The notes under the pieces were generated by a model. It was not told the DNA's origin, made no database searches, and was given only the letters and a program-made list of their open reading frames with translations. Below, piece after piece: positions 11,555 through 24,411 of a DNA stretch of 64,000 nucleotides (its first letter is position 1; every line of letters begins with the position of its first letter). Both the position numbers and the translations under genes were made by a program. This stretch comes from Ailanthus altissimus (taxonomy: Eukaryota; Streptophyta; Magnoliopsida; Sapindales; Simaroubaceae): the NCBI GenBank assembly GCA_946807835.1, contig OX327702.1:16058001-16122000 (forward strand), given 5' to 3'.

Positions 11555-12415
11555 TATATTCTGAAAGAGCGACGATATAGATTAACATTGTCGAATCTCC
11601 TTATGTTCGACTGTAAACTTATCTCGAAATTCGTATTATAATAAATAATATTTGCAAACACTTTTACGATATTATTTTAGTTGTATAGAAAATGCCTTTT
11701 TAGGTTTATGATTGTGCCCATAAAACTTTTTGAAATACAATCTTAAAGCATCAAGATATATAACCCACTCATATGAGCTGTAGATCCCATATCTACACAC
11801 ACTGAACTCCATGAGCATTAAACCATACCTAACGACATGCAACGGTTAGGCCACAAAAGTTTTCTAACATTTGTGGAACCAAAGAATGGTGGACAACTCA
11901 CAAGCCCACTGTGACGCTTAGGTCAAAGGACTGTAAATACTACTAAACTCGAGAAGACCTATCATTGATGGTTTTATGGGATGCTTATTAGGGGTCCTCA
12001 TAAGTCTGTTTAGTACCCAGTTCTTATTAAATACCTGTATCTCTATATGAGCTTCCACCAAGCTCATGGTCTGCTAAAACTAACCATCTAGACCATCTAG
12101 ATATAGATATACATTGATCTATATATAATAAGGTCTTCACCGACAGACCCGCATCAGAGAAGATAGATCAGGAATATAGTATTTGAGAATACATTTGCAT
12201 AATGACATTTCTTAGCACTATTTGTAACTCTTTGTAACTATGTCATTACTAATATATTCTTAGGTCTTTATCCTATTTCAGACAAGGCTCTAACTTTTTA
12301 GATATCGTTGACTCTTATCAGTGCTAACTCTTAGCATTTATAACTCTGAGTGTTGCTAATCTTTAGTACTGATCTAAACTCCTTTAGACTAGACCTGGAC
12401 TCCTTCAGATCATCT
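11555..12415 (-). repeat. Truncated older LTR-A copy
   Basis: A second minus-strand LTR-A fragment directly abuts the 5' LTR of A1. It starts inside the LTR (near CTGAAAGAGCG) and ends near GATCATCTAAAT at about 12415, so the first ~150 bases of the LTR are missing. A1 appears to have inserted into it; the bases TATAT right after 11554 could be one side of the target duplication. Confidence 0.65.
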
Positions 12416-12690
12416 AAATTAGTACCTTGATTCAGAAGTTGAGTACTGTGGCACTAGATTATCAAGGGAGTAGTGTTAAGGCAATAAACTGCAAATCCTG
12501 ATTTGACCTGAAGAGACTTTTATCTTATTTTGAAGCCACAAACCTATAAATAGAAGCTTTTGAAGAAAAAAAGAAAAAAAAGAAGAAAAATACAATAAGA
12601 GATAGCACGAAAGAGAACAAATTTTAGAGAGTTTAAAAATAGATTTAAAGATTAAAAAAGAAGATTTTACAGCAAGTGTTCACAATGAAT
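12416..12690 (+). repeat. LTR-like fragment with TATA box, unassigned
   Basis: A short segment contains ACCTATAAATAGAAGC (near 12546-12561), a purine-rich run and GTACTGTGGCACTAG, a decayed form of the GCGC-type boxes. This resembles the promoter and R region of a gypsy LTR in plus orientation, but I cannot define its ends. Confidence 0.35.
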
Positions 12691-14097
12691 TGACACACGA
12701 ATATACAAAGTCGCAAGTGCACAGGTCATAAGTATTAAAGTGATGAGTGAGTATCATTCCCATAAGGATTGATCTTTTAAATTAACACTAATTACTATGG
12801 GTGTTCACAACTCAATTTTATTAGGCTAACTTAGTTCTAAATTGATTACAAAAATTAAAGAAAATTAAACTAATGATTTTGATGATCTTAGGATGTAAGA
12901 AATCTATGATAAAAAAGTTTAGGGTCTTGATTTCACTTTAATTTTTCTATGTTCTTCATATATAGTGATTATCAACTAGGCATGTTAATTCATCAATCAA
13001 TGGGTCAAAATCAATATAATTACCATTCCTAAGTGAAATCTTAAGCATACATTTTCAAGTTGGTATTCTTATCTACTTATCCATCCATACAGTTATTAAG
13101 AAACTCTTATAGTCATTACCCAAGTATTATTAATTTTCCAACTTAATAATAACTAAGATTATACTATTCTTATCCATTAAATGGATCAATCTTTTTCAAG
13201 CATTAAAACCTAGAAATTTAGATCATCTAGTCCATTTCCAGATCAAATTATAAGCATTACGTACAAAAAAACATAAATGAATTAAACAAGGCTTTGTTAG
13301 TAATCAACTAAATCATCAAAATATAGTATTATATAGCTATATCAAGGCTCTAGAAATTGAGTTTAGCAAATCATAAATGAATATAACAGTGACATTATTT
13401 AGAAATTTATGACTGCAAACATATTTAAATAAGCAAAATCCAAAAATATAAACTCAAAATCAAGAGAAAAAAAAAAGGAAAAAAAAGAAAACTAGATTAG
13501 AGATGTCTTTTAAGGCTGCAATCTTCACAGAACTTTAAGATTCATTAAGATTTTAAGCTTTCAAATGTCTCTCTCTCTCTCTAGAAATCTCAATATATCT
13601 CTCTTAATTTTGTGCTCTCCTTCGTGATAAAATGGGTAGTGGTTCAAGGATTTTAATTTATAAGCTTTAAATTAGAGCAAATTTAATTTGTGGTGTCATA
13701 ACTTAGAGGTTCTGCCTCGATAGAGGCTGCGGCACCAAGCTTGGGTATTGTTTATTGTTACTATTTATTTCACTATTCTCACACCACGGTGCCAAAATCT
13801 AGGTTTGGATATCAATTTTTTCTAGCTTTGATACTGCAGCACCAGATTTTGGTGCTCTCGCTCCAAGTTTTTATCATTTAGTACTATTTTACACTATTTT
13901 ATTTGAGCATTTTGCTCAACTTTTTGTTATTTTGTGCGTTTTCCTTAAAATTTTATCCTAAATAGCTCCGTTAACTTTTAACCTATAAAATAACATTAAC
14001 ACACATAAAATGCAACATATTCTTATTTATATTGAGTAATTACCAAGTATAGGAGTTCAAAATAATATATATATATATATATATAATGCACTCATCA
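12691..14097 (-). mobile_element. Athila-type gypsy 3' LTR
   Basis: On the minus strand the element starts TGATGAGTGCAT at 14097 and ends CGTGTGTCA at 12691 (1,407 bp, TG...CA). Immediately upstream of its start is a polypurine tract, AAGTTTGAGGGAGTT (14098-14112), so this is a 3' LTR. It has a decayed GC box at about 13700-13870 (CTGCGGCACC, CCACGGTGCC, CTGCAGCACC) and an AT dinucleotide run near 14066-14086. Layout and box are like those of the Athila LTRs at 20349 and 60717, but it is a different subfamily. Confidence 0.75.
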
Positions 14098-15414
14098 AAC
14101 TCCCTCAAACTTAATAACATGCTTATCCTCTAAGAGGAAAAAACTAAAAAATCGGGTTTAAAAATGAATAACAAATTATCTCAAAGATTTCTCTTGACTA
14201 CAGATCTTAAGGAAATTTTAAATGTCATAATAGTTCAACATGTCAATCCATTAACTGCTCTATCCCGTAAGTAGCTAGTTTGGTGTGTATATGTGTATAT
14301 AGTTAGTATCATCCGTCACAAGCACCCGAATAAATTTGTGTACACAAGCCAATGAAATAGTCCCTATGAATTTTTTTAAACATTCATAGGCTTATTTTTC
14401 TTATCACTCTTCATTAATGTAGGTGCACATATAATCAATGATCAAATAGGTCTTTTTCTAGCTTGTAATATATGGCTAGGATAAAGGTAGGATACAATAG
14501 ATAAATTTTGCTTAACTCACACTATAAACATACATTCTTCTAGAGTTTATTCAAATTGACCCCTTTATTTCTCAATGATTTTCCCCAAACTTATCCTTTT
14601 GTTTTCTTTGCTAGTTTTGTTGTTTATTTCTTTCTTTGTCTTCTTTTTTTTTCTAGGCTAGGTATAGTAGACTTAAATTTTCATTCATTTTTTAAATAAT
14701 TTTTTGGGTTTTTCTTTGTTTTTTTTGGTTTTTTACAATTTTTTTGAATTTTAAGCCACTATACTCCCAATCTTAAGTTTTTAAAACTTTCTTTAGAGCC
14801 AACAAAACACATAACCAAAATGCATAACCCTTCTTCAATTCACTCCTTTTCAAAAGTTCATTAGTTCACATAATTCTCTAAAAGGAATACTATGCCTATG
14901 GCATGATAGGTATTTATAAAGGATAATTAAATTAAATGCTAAGATATTAATGTAGTTAATAAAGAAAAATGATTATTAAGCTCAACGGGAGTAATTAGGG
15001 GTAAAATAAAATAAATATTGGTTGGCTTGAAAGACTCAATTAGTTTAAAGATGGTCTAAAATAATTTCCTAAATTATGTGTGCCCTAAAATTTTACATCC
15101 AGTAATACTTAAACAAGTTCTAGAATATTTTTTAGACCTTAAGTATTCTTATTATGCATAAACATCCCCTGAGTAAGCAAATAACTACGAGATCCTAACT
15201 ATATGCTTAATAGTTCAAGCGATTACAAAATGAGGACAAACTTGTTCTTAGATTAAACATGTAAACAATTATAACATTTATTATTTCTAAAATAATGTAA
15301 CAATTAAAGTCATATTTTTTATTTTATATTCTTGACTACTGATCATTCAACAAACCTAACACCAATAACGAAATAAAAAAAGATAGCATGCAAAACAAAA
15401 CATTGAAAAATAGC
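14098..15414 (-). other. Gypsy 3' non-coding region
   Basis: This is sequence on the upstream side of the 3' LTR and its polypurine tract, read on the minus strand. It is AT-rich with long T runs (14580-14760) and no sustained open frame. Athila-group elements usually carry a long non-coding or env-like stretch here. I could not recognise an env-like frame. Confidence 0.5.
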
Positions 15415-15547
15415 AATGGTCACAAGCAGAAATCTCAAAAAAGAGTTTTTTGTAGAGCTAAACAATATCACAAAGGCGTTTGCAAATATTGTTTACAAAA
15501 ATTTAAATCTAGAGATAAGTTCATGGTCGAGCATATAGAGATTTGAC

Positions 15548-17047
15548 GGCGCCAAAAACTTGATGCGATATTTCTATATCATAAATTAAGTGCAAGTATA
15601 CACTATCGTATGCAAGCAATAAAGAGACTAAATAAGTCAGATGTCGAACGCACAGGGATAATGTTTTCTTTTTAACCAATTACTAAAATTATATCTTCCT
15701 AATAATTATTCAGAAAAATAAAAATTCAAGAATGAATGTAGAAAATATAAAAGTAAAAATACAATGCGATGAGATTTAAAGATAGCAACGTAGAGAAAAC
15801 CTAGGATTAATATTATCCCTCAATATGTTTTTTAATGATTAACCCTCTAATATTTAACTCACTTAGTCTTTATTATTGATCAAGACACTAATGTATTCAC
15901 AAGCCTCTTCCAAGGTCATGCAAGTATACCTTAATTTACCAAATACCTATATTCCTATGGTACTTGTAATAAATTAAGATTCATTAAGATTAGGTCTTAT
16001 TGATCATACATGCCAATTAGGTATATTCCTATCCTAAATTGAAACTTGCATATGCAACATTGAATGTTACTCTACAATCATGCATTAAATTACCTAGGTC
16101 TAAATATTATGATTCCTCTTCCGAGTTTATCAATAATATTACCAACTCATTCACCATATATTGGCCAGATATATTGAAGCATTAAACACAAGTAATTTAA
16201 ATAATAAATGACTAAGTTTATTAAATACTAAAAGATATGGCAATTAAGCACACATATTGAGTTCAAATATTAACCCTAGAAAATAAGTTAGCTCATGGCT
16301 ACAAGAGAACAGCAGTAAAAATAATTATAAAACATGATACAATCAATTGCAAACCGATGTAGACGTCGAATTGCTCTTAATTGCGCTGCCTAGGAACTCT
16401 TGATGCCGAAGAACGTCTTGTACTTCTCTCTAAAGTTGCTTCAATTAAGCTCCTATTGCTCTCCAAGACTTGTACTCTATATTCTTGGTGCTCTTGGGTT
16501 GTCTTGGATTCTTTTTTGAAGGCTGGGAACGAGTGGCTTTATATAGGGATTGATATGAGCTTGAAAATCTCAATTCTCGTCGGACTAGGACTCGCACTAC
16601 CGCTGGCGCGCTATGCATCTGTCGCTGGGGCGACGCGTGAAAAAGCTATTACCGCTGGAGTGGTGGGATCTTGGCGCTGGGGCGCTGTATGAAAACAGCT
16701 TCACCGCTGGCGCGCTATGTTGATAGCGCTGGGGCGATGAAGTGTCGCTGGCGCGGTGACTCTTCGACGCTGGGGCGCTAGACGCGACTTAAGCAGGTCG
16801 TTTTTCTTATTTCGATCACTATTGCAGCGCTGGGGCGAAAATACTTGTGGAGCGGGGGCGCTGGACTCATAATTTGAAAACTTTGCATTTTAGTCCCTGT
16901 TTTCGCTCCTTTTGCGTTCTTTCTTTAAATTTTGTTCAAGTCCCTATAAATAACAATAATGCACATAAATAGCCATCTATTCTCATAAAATTATAAAATA
17001 TCAATAATAAAAATATGAGAAAATATATGACAAATTTGCCCTTATCA
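15548..17047 (-). mobile_element. Gypsy LTR (TGATAAGGGC family) with PBS stub
   Basis: Read on the minus strand, the LTR starts TGATAAGGGCAAATTTG at 17047 and ends ATATCGCATCA at 15561. It is followed directly by AGTTTTTGGCGCC (15560-15548), the start of the primer-binding region used by Athila-type elements. After these ~13 bases the host copia LTR resumes. It is therefore an LTR plus the first bases of the internal region, with everything else gone. The U3 portion (about 16550-16870) has a dense GC-rich box of GCGCTGGGGCGCT-like units. The 103-codon frame at 16381-16692 lies across this box and is not a gene. Related copies lie at 25642, 36129 and 42859. Confidence 0.8.
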
Positions 17048-17404
17048 TCTATGTCTCTGCTATTTCAAGATATAGGTAATGGAAGGATTATACGTATATA
17101 TTATAATCTCAACTTGTATGGTTCAACATGCCGTTCTGTAATATCCGTATCGTGTGTGTGGAGCATCATTCATAAACTTAAGGAAGAATTTCGTAAGAAA
17201 AACAAGTGTAAACCTATAGAGAAAATGAAGTGTACTTATTGGGCACTAGGATAGCAAACTGAGTCGAATGGTTCGATCCGAAAAATTTTTAGAAAGCATG
17301 ATTTATTTTAGGATCTTTTGGGAAGTCCACTTGTCAAGGCTTAAGAGTTAAGCCTCCATTTTATTAGTTAAAAAGTTGTTAACTAATAAAATTTGACAAG
17401 TGGC

Positions 17405-17650
17405 ATTATACATGAAAAAGTAAGTGGACACTTAACTTTATGCATGAAAAAGTAAGTGGACACTTAACTTTATGCATGGAAAAGTAAGTAATCACTTGAC
17501 TTTATGCATAGAAAAGCAAGTGGACATTTAACTTTACACATAAAAAAGTAAGTAGACACTTGGCATTATACATGAAAAAGTAAGTGGACACTTGACTTTA
17601 TGCGTAAAAAAGTAAATGGATAAGTGGCCATATTACATGGCAAGATAATT
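17405..17650 (+). repeat. 32-bp minisatellite, about 7.5 copies
   Basis: Units containing CATGAAAAAGTAAGTGGACA start at 17411, 17443, 17475, 17507, 17539, 17571 and 17603, exactly 32 bp apart. A degenerate eighth unit is near 17636. Copies differ by a few substitutions. It sits within the U3 part of an LTR-A-type LTR. Confidence 0.9.
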
Positions 17651-18165
17651 GGACACTAGCTTTTGTATGGCCATTTAATCTGACTAATGGCCTTATTTAA
17701 GTGGATTAAATGGACAAGTATCTACAGCAAAAGTCAATAGTATATACAACATAAATGTTTTATTTTGCATGGGGCATTCAGCCATATCAATTTGAAAAGT
17801 GAAGAGTTCTCTTTTGCAAAGGTTTAGCTCCTATTTTCCACCAAGAGAGGCGCAAAAGCAAATGTTACTTAGAATAAAGCTGCTGAAAATTTGTTAAAGG
17901 TACCATTCTAGTTCTTCAATCCCACTAAATGTTAGAGACTAGAATTGCTCAAAAGATCACTTTAAGGTGAGCTCCAAAATTGAATTGTTTAATGAAAAAC
18001 TTCAAGGGTGAGTTTCTGAAACTCTAAATGTAATTGATTTGCGTTCAGTGTGTGTTTGTTGAATAGAAAATTAAAATTTAATTTCATTGTACAATGTTTA
18101 TATGACATACATTATTTGATTCAATGAATACATTATCACATGCAAGTACTTAGTAAGCAGGCCAA

Positions 18166-20124
18166 CATATCAGAATTCTTTATTAGAGTGTCTTTAACCT
18201 CATTGTCTACCATATCAATGCTGAAACAATCTTCAATCTCACTTTGAAATTTCATTGCTTTGAAAACCTTTAAAGTTACCTCTTGATCTTGGACTCTCGT
18301 CATAAGCTCCCCTTTCTACATATTTATGAGTGTTATTCCAATAGCTAAGAATGGTCTCTTGAAGATTATAGGAATTTCGCGACCCTTGTTTACATCAAGA
18401 ATAATAAATTTTTTGGGAAAATAAATTTGTCGACTTTTACTAGTACATGTTCAATTACACCCTTTATATAAGTGAGAGATCAATCACCAATCTTCAGTGT
18501 AATAGTGGTTGGCTTTGTCTCTCCTAAACCTAGCTTATTGTATATAGAAAGTGACATCAAGTTAATATTGGCTCCCAAGTCACATAAAACTTTACCAAGA
18601 AAGTAATTTTTAACTGTGCATGGAATGGTGAAGCTCTCTAGATTCTTAAGTTTTGGTGGAAGTTTCTTCAATAAAATGGCACTACATTCTCTATCAAAGC
18701 ACTATTTAAATATCTCATAGTCTTATTTTCTTTAATATCATATATTTCATAAACTTGACATAACTAGGCATCTACTACAATGTGTTAGTGAAAGGAATAT
18801 TAATATAGATGTTTTTGAATAACTCTAAGAATTTTGAGAATTATTTTGTCAAGTTCTGCTTGTGAAGATATTGGGAGGTGGTGGATTATAAGGACTCAAG
18901 TCACTCTTCCGCATCATGGTCTTTTTAGGCTTTCTTATTCTCTTCAACTTTTAGTTCCTCTTCATATGGGCTCATAAATATCCTTGAGGATAATCATTCA
19001 TTGCTAAGGCTAGTTAACCTACTTGAATCTTCAAAGTCTATAGTAAAGCAATTTGACTTTATAAAAGGGTATCTGTTTGCTTTATGTATTGCATGAACAT
19101 ATCTTTTAAAGTTAACTTCCTTTCTTTTTGAGATAGTGGCTATAATGAAAATTCATGAGGATTCATAGGCCGTGATGACTATCCTTGGTTATTATTCAAT
19201 GAAAAGTTAGGATGATTCCTCCACCCCAGATTGTAAAAATTATATAAGGTCTATTCTATTGCCTATTCAAAATTCCATACATATTGAGTTATTTCTAGGC
19301 ATTGGTCATTTGTATAGTTGTCTCCACAAAAATTACAAGTAACAGTTTGGCTCTGTACAGCATTTACTCCAATAACATTTATTTTCTTTGATAACAAATT
19401 AAATTGAGTATTATATGAAGTGAGTGCCACTACATCATGAATACCAGTGACTTTTCATGAGAGCTACTCTCTCAGATGGCTATTTATAGTTATTAGAAGC
19501 CATATCTTATAACAGATCCTAAGCCTCATTTATAGATTTCCTTATCAATGCACCTTTTGTAGCAGCATCAATAATAGTTCTTAAGTGACACACCAATTCA
19601 TTATAGAAGGTTTACATAAGTAATCACTTTGAGATTCCATAGTGTGGACATCTTCTTAATAAATCCTTAAATCTCCCCTATGCTTCATAAAGAGAGTTTG
19701 AGTTTTATTGCACAAAAGAGGTGATGTCGTTCTTTAGCTTTATTATCTTGGCTAGTGGAAAGAATTTTGCTAAAACTTTTTAGGCCAAGTCATCAATAGA
19801 ACCTGATGGTAAAGACATCAACCAACTCTTTGCTTTATCTCTGAGTGAAAAAGAAAATTGCTGAAGTCGAGCTGTATCATCCTAGACTTTATTATATTTA
19901 AATGTATCACAATTTTTCAAAAAATTTACTATATGTTCATTCAAATCATCATTCACAGCCACTGAATTATGTCGAGTCTTTCAGCATCGAAATTAACTCG
20001 ACTTGATTTTGAAGTTGTTAGCATTGATAGCAAGTCTCGGAATTCTCCAATGAATGCCATCAACAAGTAGGACTGTATAGTCTCATAGTGATCTCTGCTC
20101 TTTAGCTTGATTTTGATCAGCCAT
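18166..20124 (-). pseudogene. Athila-type Ty3/gypsy gag-protease relic
   Basis: On the minus strand an ATG at 20124 opens MADQNQAKEQRSL, then INANNFKIK, then FSLRDKAKSWLMSLPSGSI, the Retrotrans_gag signature of Athila elements. KNDITSF and RFKDLLRRCPHYGIS-like blocks follow. The protease region at 18671-18480 reads LPPKLKNLESFTIPC, then LCDLGANINLMSLSIYNKLG, with the catalytic DLGA intact. Near 18166 the start of the reverse transcriptase region is reached and the copia LTR begins. Numerous stops and frameshifts are present. The primer-binding site (TTTTTGGCATCATTG, near 20330-20345) and 5' LTR lie just upstream on the minus strand. Confidence 0.85.
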
Positions 20125-20348
20125 TATATTTTCATGATGTTGAACTTGATTTCTTTCTTGACAAATTCTCCTCAAGATTTTCTCTATTTCTATATCAAAA
20201 GAAACAAGTTCAAAACTTCTTGAACGTTGCATAAACAACTAAAAAATAACTATAAAAAGAATAAGGTTTGAACTAAGAATAAGATAGATTGGTATTAATA
20301 TTAACAAAAATACTAAATAATTTCCTAACAATGATGCCAAAAATTTAT

Positions 20349-21484
20349 TGTGTGATTTGGAAACACAAGTACATGTTATCACTAATAAGTAATATAATGA
20401 TGAATCAAGTATCATCCCTGCAGATGTTATTATTAAACTCGTTAATATTAAAATTGTGTCATTTTATCTCTCGCTACTTCACTTGAATTTAAATAAAACA
20501 ACTATCAATTCACCAACATAGAAAAAACCCAGGATTACAATTATCTCTCGCCACTTCACTTAAATTTAATTATTCTTTTTAATTTAATTTATCAATATGA
20601 ATTGTTAACTAAGAAATCGTATACTTTCACAAGTCTCTTTTGATGATCAAGCAAAAATATCTTACTTAATTAATTACTAAAATATTGATAATTAGATTAA
20701 GGTAAGATTCATTCAGAACAAGTTATCTAAACAATTATATATGCTATGTAAGTATATTTTTATTTCACATGAAATTTATAGTCCTTATGCATTGATCATA
20801 CATTAATCTATTCAAGGCCAAATAATAAAATCTCTTTTCGAAGTTCATTAAGGTTTTCTTAATCAATCTAGTTAGTGGTCAATTAATTAGAAACATTAAG
20901 TACATAATAGAATGAATAACTCAATATTGATTTCATAAACTAAGGGAAAGTAAATAATTCAAGCAACATATTGAGTTCAAATTATAATCATACAAAAGTA
21001 AATTAGCTCATGATGAAATAAAAAGTCTTAGAGTGCATTAATTTCAACATCATAGAGATGCCTTGAATTCTTCAATCTTCAATCACTTCTCTTAATTCTT
21101 CATCTCTTTGATTCTCTAAAACATTTCTCTAAACTCTCAAAAAGTTATTTTTCTCTGTTGCTCTATCTCTTCCTTTTCTTGAAATTGCCTTTTCAGTCTT
21201 TTATTTATAAGTTGACGTCTTTAAATTAGGCCAAAGTCTGAGTCCAAGTGAAAGTATATGTTTCAAATTCACTGTCCTATGCCGCGGCCATGGCTTCACA
21301 GGGTTACAGCGGTGGCCCAATATCATCTTACTGCCACAACTTTAAGTTCCTGACTTTAGGTTGATTTTTGTCTTTTCTAGTACTGGAGCTCAACTTTGGG
21401 GTTGTAGCGCTGATATTTGATCTTTATAATTTTTTATTTTTATTTTGATTTTTATCTTAATTAATAACTCCATTGAATTCAAAT
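20349..21484 (-). mobile_element. Athila-type 5' LTR, main part
   Basis: This LTR ends (minus strand) at about 20349 in ...AATCACACA, followed by a decayed TTTTTGGCATCATTG primer-binding region and then gag. Reading back on the minus strand it continues to 21484, where a hAT element interrupts it. The remaining first ~93 bases lie at 33329-33421. It carries a decayed GC box around 21280-21420 (GCCGCGGCCATGG, TTACAGCGGTGG, TTGTAGCGCTG). The phrase TCTCTCGC(C/T)ACTTCACTT occurs twice, near 20469 and 20544. Confidence 0.75.
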
Positions 21485-21659
21485 TAGTGCTGGCAAAATG
21501 ATCTACGGATATCTAAACCCATGAGTACCTAACCTTTTGAGTTGGGTAATCGGGTGAATATTTTTAAGAAATTAAAATTGAGCCGGATAAAAATTTACCT
21601 AAATTATTCGGGTTAGATTCGAATAGAAGTATAAAACCCTAACCCAACTCAAATACCTG

Positions 21660-22989
21660 AATACTGTTCAGCCTAAGAAATTCTCAATTTTCTTACAACG
21701 AGCTCCTCTTTGAAATTTCTAATCCCCTCCAGTCCCGTCTCCTTCACCTACTGCTCATATTCAAAATAATTCTTTGCTATCAAATCTTTCATAATCTACT
21801 CTCATTCTTTTCTTTTTGTCTAAGATTTCATCATCCTCTATTATTTTAGAGTAATCAATTGTTGCCATTATTTGAGCTTGTTATTATTGGGCTTTTGTTG
21901 AAATTGAGATTTATTTATGTAATTTATTATTCTTAGGTAGAATTTGATATGACTCATGTGTGTCAGATCAATGATCTGTCATTTTAGGCTGTTTGTCGTT
22001 TCCTTTCAATTAAAAGTTTCGATTTTTCAATTCATTTTGGGTTTCGTTGTAGGGTTTGATGGTGGATTTTGAGATGATTTTGATAAATTGCTATTTATAA
22101 GCATCTTCATGGAATTGTGTAACTATTGGTGGACTTTGATCCGACCCTCCTGTTTTGATTTTGATGTAATTGGTTAAATAATGATTTTTATTGTTTAATT
22201 GGGATGCCTTTTGAGTTATAAGTTCCTTTTTTTTTTGTTTTGTCTTGTTGTTACCATGTGAAAGTTTTGAACTTTGATATGAATCTAAATTGGATTATCA
22301 TTTGTGTTGTAGTTTTTAATCATATTCTGAGAGCGTGTATGCATTGATGGATATCACTGAAACAGGGACCCCTTTTATTGATGTATATGCATCATTTTAT
22401 GATCATAGAGGAAAAACAAAATTAGGATTTTTTTTTCTTGTGTTATTAATTTTTTCTGTCCTTTTTGTTTATTTCTCATGGAAATTGAAAATTTTGTTCT
22501 GCGTTTTTCTTTGTCATAGATAAATGAACCATTATAGTTGGAGCAGTTACAGTCCTTTGAAATGTCATCTTAGTAATCGTCAGGTTGCTTCTTTTGAAGC
22601 AACATTCAGTTAATAAATTCATGCAATATGGACACCAGACATTGAGCCTTTAACTTATTAATGTTTAGTGATTTTAGTCTTTCTTGTGTTTTTGATGTTT
22701 TCTTTGACCTGAAATATTATCCTTAATTTTTTTCTTTGCTCTAACTCAATCTTTCTTTGCTCCACAACTTACTTTTCACTTTTTTGATTGATGAGTTTTG
22801 GCCTATGTTCATTCACGTTTGTTCCTGCTTTTGATTTGGAATCAAACCTGCTGTATGCACAAATGGCTTAATTTATTGTCTACTTAACTTTATATACATG
22901 ATATGATTTATTTGTTTTCATATTTTGATTTTGAGAGTTATATTATTTAACTGGGTCTTTTTTTCTTTTTAGTTAGCACCTACAGTTAC
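21660..22989 (+). other. hAT left interior, non-coding
   Basis: This T-rich sequence between the left subterminal region of the hAT and the copia insertion point resembles a 5' UTR with introns. A 62-codon frame at 22335-22523 shows no recognisable domain. I cannot assign exons here. Confidence 0.4.
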
Positions 22990-24411
22990 TGTTAGTTTGA
23001 TAAATAAATTTTTTTTTGTTCATTAAAATAAACGCAGCGGAAATCAGATCGTTTTATTCATAATTACATGTATAGGGATAAAAGATTACCTCAATTCTTT
23101 ACTATGACAGATCTTGAATTAACTGGCTGTAATCTTCTCTACTATCATCAATCTTCAAACTCAACGCGTGTGGGCGCGTAAATCTTTCTTAATCTCTAAA
23201 ACCACTAATACCCAAATATGAGAAAATTGTATTAATTAAATCATTTTTTCACATAAGAATACGTAAAAGAATTTTTCTTTGTATGGTTGTGATATAATTT
23301 TCTTATTACATAACTCTCATATATATAGGGATCTCCCTTGGGTATTTAAAATTTGATTAGGATTAGAAAATTAGAGTTTGATTAGTATTTGAACTAGTAG
23401 ATGGACTATAAGACCCATGGGCTTCCTAACTCCAACTTAAAAGGCTTAATCCTTATTATCTCATAATACATCAATTCTTCTAAGTTAACCCTAGGCTATT
23501 CCACTAAAAGCCAAGGACTGTACTCTAGTAACCCATGTTATAAAATAAAAACTCATTTAATTAAAACTCGTTTTAATTAAATTGGGCTTGGTCTTTAGCT
23601 CAACAATAATCACTTAATTGACACTCTAATTGATGTCCATAATTAAAGTTAGGCCTTTAAAAAAATGTCTTGCCTCTTTAATTATTTATTCGCCCCTACG
23701 TCATTGAATGCTCTAATGATTATTTTTAATATATCTATATTTGTAAATAAATTTACAAATAAATATTATTATTCAATAAATAATTTATTGAATAAACTGT
23801 GACCACAAATTCTAATGATCAAGTACTGCAAACATCTTAAGTGAATATTTATTATTAGATTCTATCTTGCAAAAATATGTTCCTACAACTCATGAAATTA
23901 TATCTCCAAGTTATCGAGGTTTTGACCGTTTATATGGATCTCACTCCGTGATAGCTCAAAAGATACAATGCATGAATGTAAGTTCATTACCTGCTCAAGA
24001 TTAAGATCAATCAAGCTTATTAAAGATTTTGTGAATTAAGATCTACGACATTTAGTTAACTAGATTGAAATTCACAGTAGTCCCGTTCGTAACATATACA
24101 CTAGTTTTTCTACTCGAAGTCTCTACTTTGATGATCAAGGTAAATCATCCACTATAAGAAGTAGAAAAACTACAACCTTACATAATGAAATCCCTTTTTT
24201 CATTAATGGTTGTGAACTATATTTAATTTATAAAGAACCTATGATTTATACCATCTGTATTAGCATTATATGCCTAATACATAGATCACATACTTTATAA
24301 ATATGGGCTCATCAATGTATGCTCAATTATATGTATGAATAAACTTTATTAATCTAATAAAATATTATTACACGTGCTTTAAGGGCATAAAATAACATAA
24401 AATGTCTAACA
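22990..24411 (-). mobile_element. 3' LTR of copia element B
   Basis: On the minus strand the LTR starts TGTTAGACATTTTATG at 24411 and ends at 22990 (1,422 bp). It is nearly identical over its length to the 5' LTR at 30135-31558. A purine-rich tract (GGGTAAGTATGAGATT) precedes it on the minus strand. The flank GTTAC at 22985-22989 pairs with GTTAA at 31559-31563 as a 5-bp target duplication with one mismatch. Confidence 0.9.

Larger units (their letters stand above)
15415..18165 (+). repeat. Plus-strand LTR-A-type LTR, split by a gypsy LTR
   Basis: LTR-A-like sequence starts mid-element near 15415 (GCAGAAATCTCAAAAAAGAG matches the region around 6428). It runs to ATTTGACGG at about 15549 and resumes at 17048 with TCTATGTCTCTGC. 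It continues to about 18165, where Athila coding sequence begins. The 5' part is missing. In U3 it carries a 32-bp minisatellite (17405-17650). The frame at 17015-17254 is spurious: it starts in the gypsy LTR and runs into this LTR. Confidence 0.65.

Noticed and set aside
12546..12561. ACCTATAAATAG as a gene promoter
   Set aside because: No gene follows; context is LTR-like with a decayed GC-type box.
16381..16692. 103-codon open frame on + strand
   Set aside because: It lies across the end and GC-rich box of a gypsy LTR; the same region in reverse (25930-26133) gives another frame. Open only because the box is GC-rich.
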